A stretch of 5,548 nt of DNA from an uncultured Chlorobiales bacterium (GTDB taxonomy: Bacteria > Bacteroidota > Chlorobiia > Chlorobiales > Thermochlorobacteraceae), in NCBI GenBank assembly GCA_937959145.1, contig CALGMC010000283.1, positions 1-5,548 on the forward strand. The letters are read 5' to 3'. The notes beneath the pieces were generated by a model that was given only the letters and a program-made list of their open reading frames with translations, was not told the origin of the DNA and did not search any database. Of this stretch, positions 5,312 to 5,548 are shown in pieces. Made by a program: the position numbers and the translations under genes. Within the stretch, counting starts at the first letter, position 1; each line of letters opens with the position of its first letter.

Positions 5312-5548
5312 ATGAATGCACAATTACTTTCCGGAAGACTTTGGGTTGGGATTCTTTTTATCTTTGCGGGAATTTTCGTCTTTTTAGACCAGCTTCATGT
5401 CATCAATCTTTGGCAACTTTTTTCTACGTGGTGGCCGCTTTTGCTTGTCGGTGTTGGGCTAACGAAATTGATTGCGCGTAGCGGCTCGCCCGTTGTCGCA
5501 ATTCTTCTGCTCTCTCTTGGCGCGATTCTTCAACTGCAACGCTTGCAA
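5312..5548 (+). CDS. Small membrane protein with LiaI/LiaF-like (DUF5668) region, 5' part
   Basis: The frame opens at ATG 5312 and is still open at the window edge (79 codons seen). The protein starts with a short polar end 'MNAQLLSGRLW', then a hydrophobic helix 'VGILFIFAGIFVFLDQLHVI' (12-31), an amphipathic W-rich turn 'LWQLFSTWWPLLLVGVGLTK' (33-52), and a further hydrophobic stretch 'PVVAILLLSLGAILQLQRL' (60-78). The order 'G-hhh-GhhhhLdqhhhhhhhhhWPhhLhhhGh' is the hallmark of the LiaI-LiaF-like transmembrane region (DUF5668), which in Firmicutes is the membrane part of envelope-stress proteins; in this lineage its role is unknown. Whether a C-terminal cell-wall-active antibiotic response domain follows cannot be seen. 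No Shine-Dalgarno is present before the ATG. It is divergent from hisD. Confidence 0.75.
   Translation, partial: MNAQLLSGRLWVGILFIFAGIFVFLDQLHVINLWQLFSTWWPLLLVGVGLTKLIARSGSPVVAILLLSLGAILQLQRLQ

Overview
The window most likely comes from a phototrophic member of the Chlorobi/Bacteroidetes side of the tree. Two things point there. One gene is a bacteriochlorophyll a synthase (bchG) of the anoxygenic type. The gene directly downstream of it encodes a signal-peptide-bearing outer-membrane barrel of a kind I associate with Bacteroidetes and Chlorobi (DUF5723-like). Most start codons also lack a Shine-Dalgarno sequence, a habit typical of Bacteroidetes-like bacteria. A type II NADH dehydrogenase close to bchG suggests a green bacterium with respiratory capacity (Chloroherpeton- or Thermochlorobacter-like), but the genus is inference.

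Layout: 1-309 (+) is the 3' end of a type II NADH:quinone oxidoreductase. It converges, across a 10-bp gap, on a minus-strand pair: bchG (1806-2798) followed 49 bp downstream by the outer-membrane barrel gene (320-1756). A 159-bp divergent spacer separates bchG from a plus-strand pair, a GNAT acetyltransferase (2958-3446) and a DUF2237 protein (3511-3897). The 64-bp spacer between those two begins with a small tandem repeat that grows out of the end of the GNAT gene. The DUF2237 gene then converges, with only 2 bp between stop codons, on hisD (3900-5195, minus). A 116-bp divergent spacer leads to the start of a small membrane protein gene with a LiaI/LiaF-like (DUF5668) helical hairpin, which runs off the right edge.

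The genes do not form one pathway. BchG attaches the isoprenoid tail to bacteriochlorophyllide, NDH-2 feeds NADH electrons to quinone, HisD performs the last oxidation steps of histidine synthesis, and the others are of general or unknown function. Coding density is high, with no gene-free stretch above 160 bp. I see no RNA gene, CRISPR array, insertion sequence, phage gene or defence system, and no convincing intrinsic terminator. I did not find a novel multi-gene system. The points most worth a second look are the bchG/outer-membrane-protein pairing, the repeat at the GNAT/DUF2237 junction, and the shared promoter-like TAnnTTyG elements with near absence of Shine-Dalgarno sites.
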